The notes under the pieces were generated by a model. That model did not search any database and was not told where the DNA came from. It worked only from the letters and a program-made list of their open reading frames with translations. A stretch of 9,671 bases of DNA from an uncultured Gemmatimonadota bacterium (GTDB lineage: Bacteria; Gemmatimonadota; Gemmatimonadetes; Gemmatimonadales; Gemmatimonadaceae). The position numbers were made by a program, and so were the translations under genes. The DNA lies in contig CAMLIU010000037.1 in assembly GCA_946479995.1 (NCBI GenBank), forward strand, positions 1 through 9,671, read 5' to 3'. Positions 6,067-9,671 of the stretch are shown in pieces (position 1 is the stretch's first letter; each line of letters starts with the position of its first letter).

Positions 6067-7496
6067 CGGCGCAGGACCGCTACTCCTCTCCGCTCGCCGA
6101 CCGGTACGCTTCGCGCGCGATGCTGGAGCTCTGGTCGCCGCGATCGCGCTACACCCTGTGGCGCCGCCTCTGGCTCGCCCTGGCGGAAGCCGAACAGAAG
6201 CTCGGCGTGCCGATCCCCGACGAGGCGATCGCCCAGATGCGCCAGCACCTGGGCGACATCGATTTCGACGCGGTGGCGGCGTACGAGCGCCGCTTCCGGC
6301 ACGACGTGATGGCGCACGTCCACGCCTTTGGCGATGTGGCGCCGGCTGCGCACAAGTTCATCCATCTGGGCGCCACGAGCGCGTTCGTCACGGACAACGC
6401 GGACCTGGTGCTGATGCGCCGCGGCCTCACGTTGCTGCGCGGAAAGATCCTGCACGTCCTGCGTGCGCTGGCGGCCTTTGCCCGCGAATGGCGCGACGAG
6501 CCCACGCTGGGCTACACGCACCTGCAGCCCGCGCAGCCGACGACGGTCGGCAAGCGCGCGACGCTGTGGATGCAGGACCTGGTGCTGGACCTCACCGACC
6601 TCGATCACCGGGTAGCCACCCTTCCCTGCCGAGGGGTGAAGGGCACTACCGGCACCCAGGCGAGCTTCCTCGAGCTGTTCGGCGGGGATCATGCGAAGGT
6701 GCGGGAGCTCGATCGCCTCGTGACGGTCGCGCTGGACTTTCCCGCCAGCATCCCGGTGAGCGGCCAGACCTACACGCGAAAGCTCGACGCGCAGGTGCTG
6801 GGAGTCGTCTCAGGAATCGCCGCAAGCGCCGCCAAGTTCAGCGCCGACATCCGCATGCTGCAGGCCTTCGGCGAGATCGAGGAACCGTTCGAGCGCGAGC
6901 AGATCGGCTCGTCGGCCATGGCGTACAAGCGCAATCCGATGCGCTCCGAGCGAATCGCCTCCCTGTCGCGCTTCGTCGGCTCGCTCGAGCCGAATGCGAA
7001 CCAGACGCACGCCGTCCAGTTCTTCGAGCGCACCCTGGACGACAGCGCCAATCGCCGGCTCTCGATTCCGGAGTCGTTCCTCGCCACCGACGCCATCCTC
7101 GGCCTGACCGAGAACGTGGCCTCCGGACTGGAGGTCCACCCGGCGCGCATCCGCCGCCGCCTGATGGATGAGCTCCCGTTCATGGCGACCGAGGAGCTCA
7201 TCGTTCGCGCCGTGCGCGGCGGGGGCAACCGCCAGGAAGCGCACGAGCGGATTCGTCGCTACAGCATCGACGCTGCACGGGCGATCAAGGATGGCGCGGA
7301 ACAGAACGACCTTCTCGACCGCATCGCTGCCGACGATACCTTCGGCATCTCGCGCGCCGAGCTCGAGCAGGCAATGGATCCGGCGCGGTTCGTCGGGCGC
7401 GCTCCGCAGCAGGTGGACGAGTTCCTCGAGGAGGTCGTGGAGCCCATCCTCGCTGGAGCGCCAGCCGAAGTTGCCCTGGAGGAGATGCGGGTATGA
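6063..7496 (+). CDS. purB: Adenylosuccinate lyase, animal-type sequence
   Basis: PurB eliminates fumarate twice in purine synthesis: SAICAR to AICAR, and adenylosuccinate to AMP. The 477-residue cytoplasmic product is nearly as long as human ADSL (484) and longer than the usual bacterial form of about 430-456. It is rich in motifs I recall from the animal enzyme: [24 protein letters not shown] (76-90), [14 protein letters not shown] (99-112), [17 protein letters not shown] (149-165; catalytic acid His153), [16 protein letters not shown] (191-206), SGQTYTRK (233-240), the fumarase/aspartase-superfamily signature [17 protein letters not shown] (281-297; catalytic serine loop Ser283/Ser284), [13 protein letters not shown] (320-332), LPFMATEE (371-378) and [13 protein letters not shown] (445-457). 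Its ATG overlaps the protease stop (ATGA, 6063-6066), and its own stop overlaps the purC start. No Shine-Dalgarno site precedes it, so translation is probably coupled. Confidence 0.96.
   Translation: MTAQDRYSSPLADRYASRAMLELWSPRSRYTLWRRLWLALAEAEQKLGVPIPDEAIAQMRQHLGDIDFDAVAAYERRFRHDVMAHVHAFGDVAPAAHKFIHLGATSAFVTDNADLVLMRRGLTLLRGKILHVLRALAAFAREWRDEPTLGYTHLQPAQPTTVGKRATLWMQDLVLDLTDLDHRVATLPCRGVKGTTGTQASFLELFGGDHAKVRELDRLVTVALDFPASIPVSGQTYTRKLDAQVLGVVSGIAASAAKFSADIRMLQAFGEIEEPFEREQIGSSAMAYKRNPMRSERIASLSRFVGSLEPNANQTHAVQFFERTLDDSANRRLSIPESFLATDAILGLTENVASGLEVHPARIRRRLMDELPFMATEELIVRAVRGGGNRQEAHERIRRYSIDAARAIKDGAEQNDLLDRIAADDTFGISRAELEQAMDPARFVGRAPQQVDEFLEEVVEPILAGAPAEVALEEMRV
7478..7484 (+). promoter_or_regulatory. 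Shine-Dalgarno-like site for purC
   Basis: GGAGGAG lies inside the last codons of purB, with 8 bases between its end and the purC ATG at 7493. It is the clearest Shine-Dalgarno match ahead of any start in the window and supports 7493 as the start. It also encodes conserved-looking PurB residues (Glu-Glu), so part of the match may be coincidence. Confidence 0.5.
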
Positions 7497-8416
7497 AGCT
7501 GGTCGGCGAGAGTACCCTGCCACTTCCCCTCCTCCGCCGCGGGAAGGTCCGCGAGGTGTTCGCGGTGGATGCGGAGCGGGTACTCCTCGTGGCCAGTGAC
7601 CGGGTGAGCGCGTTCGACGTGATCATGAACGAGCGCGTGCCGTACAAGGGCGCGGTGCTCACCCAGATCACCGCCTGGTGGCTCGCGCAGCTCGGCGGAC
7701 TCGTGCCGCACCACCTCATCACGGCGGATGCCGACGAGATCGTCGAGCGCGTTCCGGTTCTGGCGGCACATCGGCAGGCGCTGCTCGGGCGCGCGATGCT
7801 CTGCCTCCGCACCGAAGTCTTCCCGGTGGAATGCGTGGTGCGCGGCTACCTCAGTGGCTCCGCCTGGAAGGAGTATCGCGAGCAGGGTACGCTGGCCGGA
7901 GAACCGCTTCCCGCCGGCCTGCGCGAGAGCGATCGCTTCGACCCCCCACGCTTCTCTCCCGCCACGAAGGCCGAATCCGGCCACGACGAGAACATTCCTG
8001 TCGCCGAGGTCGTGCGTCGCCTCGGCGCGGAGGTTGCCGCCTCCCTGGAGCACATGAGCCGCCTGGTGTACGCGCGCGGACGCGACGTCGCCGCCGCGCG
8101 CGGGATCATCATCGCCGATACCAAGTTCGAGTTCGGGCGTGACCGCAGCGGTGAGATCCGCCTCATCGACGAAGTGCTCACTCCCGACAGCTCCCGCTTC
8201 TGGCCCGCGGATGCGTACGCCCCTGGCGGCCCGCAGCCGAGTTTCGACAAGCAGCCGCTGCGCGATTACCTCGACGGCGAGCGTCGCGCGGGCCGATGGA
8301 ACGGGGAGGCGCCGCCGCCGCCCCTTCCCCCCGAGGTGGTGAACGCCACGAGCGCCCGCTACCTCGACATCTTCGAGCGCCTCACCGGCGCTCCCCTCGA
8401 CACGACTGACCTCTGA
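7493..8416 (+). CDS. purC: Phosphoribosylaminoimidazole-succinocarboxamide (SAICAR) synthase
   Basis: PurC joins aspartate to CAIR using ATP, giving SAICAR, the substrate of the PurB encoded just upstream. The 307-residue product is of the long, yeast Ade1-like form rather than the short form of about 240 residues. Visible motifs are the ATP-binding N-terminus [13 protein letters not shown] (13-25), [16 protein letters not shown] (32-47), [17 protein letters not shown] (112-128), [15 protein letters not shown] (154-168), [11 protein letters not shown] (205-215), [16 protein letters not shown] (225-240) and [12 protein letters not shown] (249-260). These are the signature elements of the family, so activity is expected. 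The ATG at 7493 overlaps the purB stop (ATGA). A run of [10 protein letters not shown] (271-280) is a local proline-rich linker near the C-terminal helix. Ten bases separate its stop from psd. Confidence 0.96.
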   Translation: MKLVGESTLPLPLLRRGKVREVFAVDAERVLLVASDRVSAFDVIMNERVPYKGAVLTQITAWWLAQLGGLVPHHLITADADEIVERVPVLAAHRQALLGRAMLCLRTEVFPVECVVRGYLSGSAWKEYREQGTLAGEPLPAGLRESDRFDPPRFSPATKAESGHDENIPVAEVVRRLGAEVAASLEHMSRLVYARGRDVAAARGIIIADTKFEFGRDRSGEIRLIDEVLTPDSSRFWPADAYAPGGPQPSFDKQPLRDYLDGERRAGRWNGEAPPPPLPPEVVNATSARYLDIFERLTGAPLDTTDL

Positions 8417-8426
8417 CCCCGCCACC

Positions 8427-9080
8427 GTGAGCTTCGCCCGCGAAGGCCTCATCTTCATTGCCATTGCCGCCCTCGTGGCGGCCGGCACGTACGCGCTCGC
8501 CCTCAACCGCCGGTCGTGGCCGCTCTGGCTCCTGGCGTTCCTGCTGACGGTGATCGCGCTCTGGGTCGCCTACTTCTTCCGTGATCCTGAGCGTACCGGT
8601 GCCCGCGGCGACCAGTTCGTCATCGCCCCCGCCGACGGCAAGGTGGTACTGGACACCATCGTCGAGGAACCGGCCTTCATGGGCGGACCCTCCCGACGCA
8701 TCTCGATCTTCATGAACGTCTTCAACGTCCACGTCAATCGCTATCCGGTGAGCGGGACGGTGAAGTATCTCCACTACAATCCCGGCAAGTTCCTCAATGC
8801 GGCGGCGGAGAAGTCGAGCCTGGAGAACGAGCAGATGTCCGTGGGGATCGATACGCCGCGCGGCCGCGTGCTCGTGCGCCAGATCGCCGGCCTCATCGCG
8901 CGCCGCATCGTCACCTACAGCAGGCAGGGCGAGCACGTGGATCAGGGACAGCGCATGGGGCTCATCCGTTTCGGCTCGCGCGTCGACGTCTTCCTGCCCG
9001 TGAATGCCACCGTGCGCGTGAAGATCGGCGACCTCACCGTGGCTGGCACCAGCGTGATCGCGGAGATGCCCAACCCATGA
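8427..9080 (+). CDS. psd: Phosphatidylserine decarboxylase, short (PSD-A) type
   Basis: Psd decarboxylates phosphatidylserine to phosphatidylethanolamine at the inner membrane. It is made as a proenzyme that cleaves itself and converts a serine into the pyruvoyl cofactor. The 217-residue product is the short form. Two hydrophobic segments at about 8-26 and 32-50 anchor it. Conserved parts are YFFRDPER (49-56), APADGKV (67-73; Asp70), IFMNVFNVHVNRYPVSG (94-110; His102) and the cleavage site IRFGSRVDVFLP (180-191), where Gly183-Ser184 is the expected scissile bond. The short type uses this FGSR form instead of the LGST found in E. coli. The start is GTG at 8427; no Shine-Dalgarno site is seen, and a 10-base gap separates it from purC. 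Its stop overlaps the pssA start (ATGA). Its neighbour PssA makes its substrate, which supports the call strongly. Confidence 0.94.
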   Translation: MSFAREGLIFIAIAALVAAGTYALALNRRSWPLWLLAFLLTVIALWVAYFFRDPERTGARGDQFVIAPADGKVVLDTIVEEPAFMGGPSRRISIFMNVFNVHVNRYPVSGTVKYLHYNPGKFLNAAAEKSSLENEQMSVGIDTPRGRVLVRQIAGLIARRIVTYSRQGEHVDQGQRMGLIRFGSRVDVFLPVNATVRVKIGDLTVAGTSVIAEMPNP

Positions 9081-9671
9081 TGGCCCTTGCGCGCCGGAAG
9101 CGGCGGCGGCCCGACATGCGCCGCGCCGTGATCCTCTTTCCCAGCGGACTCACCCTCGGCAACCTCTTCTTCGGCGTCTTCGCCATCATCGCGGCGTCGC
9201 GGCTCGAGTTCGTCGCCGCGGGCGTCTACGTGCTCCTCGGCGGCATCTGCGACGCACTCGACGGACGAGTGGCGCGTGCGACGAATGCCGGCACCGAGTT
9301 CGGCGAGGAACTGGACTCGCTCGTCGACGCGATCACCTTCGGGCTCGCTCCGGGGATGATCATGTACTTCGCCGTGCTGAACCGCAGCGGGTGGGACTGG
9401 GTCTGGGTCTTCCTCTTCGCCGCGTGCGCGGTGCTGCGTCTCGCGCGCTTCAACATCGAGCAGGCGGGCACCGCCAAGACCTACTTCCAGGGTCTCCCGA
9501 GTCCGGCTGCCGGCATCACCCTCGCGTCGTACTACTGGTTCAGCCAGTCGTCGCTCTACACCTACGGCGCGATCGCCGACCTGAAGTGGCACGTCCTCCT
9601 GCGCTACCTGATGGTGGTGCTGTCGTTCCTCATGATCAGCAACGTGCCGTATCCGGTGTTCCCGCGCACCG
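9077..9671 (+). CDS. pssA: CDP-diacylglycerol-serine O-phosphatidyltransferase (PssA), 3'-truncated by window edge
   Basis: PssA condenses CDP-diacylglycerol with serine to give phosphatidylserine, the substrate of the Psd encoded upstream. The frame stays open to the last base, giving 198 residues; the family runs about 230-290, so the C-terminal part is missing only because of the window. It is the membrane-integral, CDP-alcohol phosphatidyltransferase type, not the phospholipase-D-like E. coli type. The signature DxxDGxxAR(x8)GxxxDxxxD is perfect: Asp59, Asp62, Gly63, Ala66, Arg67, Gly76, Asp80 and Asp84. A basic N-terminus (ARRKRRRPDMRR) precedes hydrophobic segments at about 18-38, 46-58, 88-101, 108-122, 144-156 and 173-189. 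FPSGLTLGNLFFG (21-33) is a typical PssA start. The ATG at 9077 overlaps the psd stop; the adjacent ATG at 9080 is equally possible. Confidence 0.93.
   Translation, partial: MMALARRKRRRPDMRRAVILFPSGLTLGNLFFGVFAIIAASRLEFVAAGVYVLLGGICDALDGRVARATNAGTEFGEELDSLVDAITFGLAPGMIMYFAVLNRSGWDWVWVFLFAACAVLRLARFNIEQAGTAKTYFQGLPSPAAGITLASYYWFSQSSLYTYGAIADLKWHVLLRYLMVVLSFLMISNVPYPVFPRT

Noticed and set aside
1..9671. CRISPR arrays, insertion sequences, phage or toxin-antitoxin genes, tRNAs, riboswitches
   Set aside because: No regularly spaced repeats, transposase motifs, terminal inverted repeats, tRNA-like folds or recognisable leader structures were seen. The spacers are only 129 and 157 bases long, and the remaining sequence is explained by housekeeping genes.

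Overview
The window is a compact, GC-rich bacterial chromosome segment made of housekeeping genes, with almost no non-coding DNA. It suggests a Gram-negative organism: there is an HtrA-type envelope protease with a lipoprotein-like signal and a phosphatidylethanolamine pathway (psd, pssA). The gene mix, the scarcity of Shine-Dalgarno sites and the heptameric GGTACC-type intergenic repeat fit Gemmatimonadota or a related phylum. That placement is an inference, not a database result.

Layout. (1) Bases 1-606 (+) hold lexA, the SOS repressor, cut by the left window edge and lacking only its first few codons. (2) Bases 607-735 lie between convergent genes and carry five tandem 7-bp repeat units and a strong hairpin terminator for the minus-strand unit. 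(3) Bases 736-3076 (-) hold a two-gene unit: a GAF-domain/coiled-coil protein followed, one base after its stop codon, by trpD (anthranilate phosphoribosyltransferase). (4) Bases 3077-3233 are a divergent promoter region. (5) From 3234 to the right edge (+) there are seven tightly packed genes: truA, a transaldolase-family protein, an HtrA-type protease, purB, purC, psd and pssA (cut by the right edge). Junctions are ATGA or TGATG overlaps, except a 10-bp gap between purC and psd, so one long transcription unit is likely.

The plus-strand unit joins tRNA pseudouridylation (truA), envelope protein quality control (the protease), consecutive purine steps (PurC makes SAICAR; PurB cleaves SAICAR and adenylosuccinate) and membrane lipid synthesis (PssA makes phosphatidylserine; Psd converts it to phosphatidylethanolamine). 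This reads as a growth-linked housekeeping operon.

No CRISPR array, insertion sequence, phage gene, tRNA/rRNA or obvious new defence system was found. The most unusual item is the transaldolase-family gene at 4007-4669. It keeps the family's length and scaffold but has lost the Schiff-base lysine and essentially every other active-site residue, so it looks like a conserved pseudoenzyme of unknown role. Secondary points are the heptamer repeat, a purB of the animal type, SD-less and possibly leaderless starts, and the lipobox-like N-terminus of the HtrA protein.
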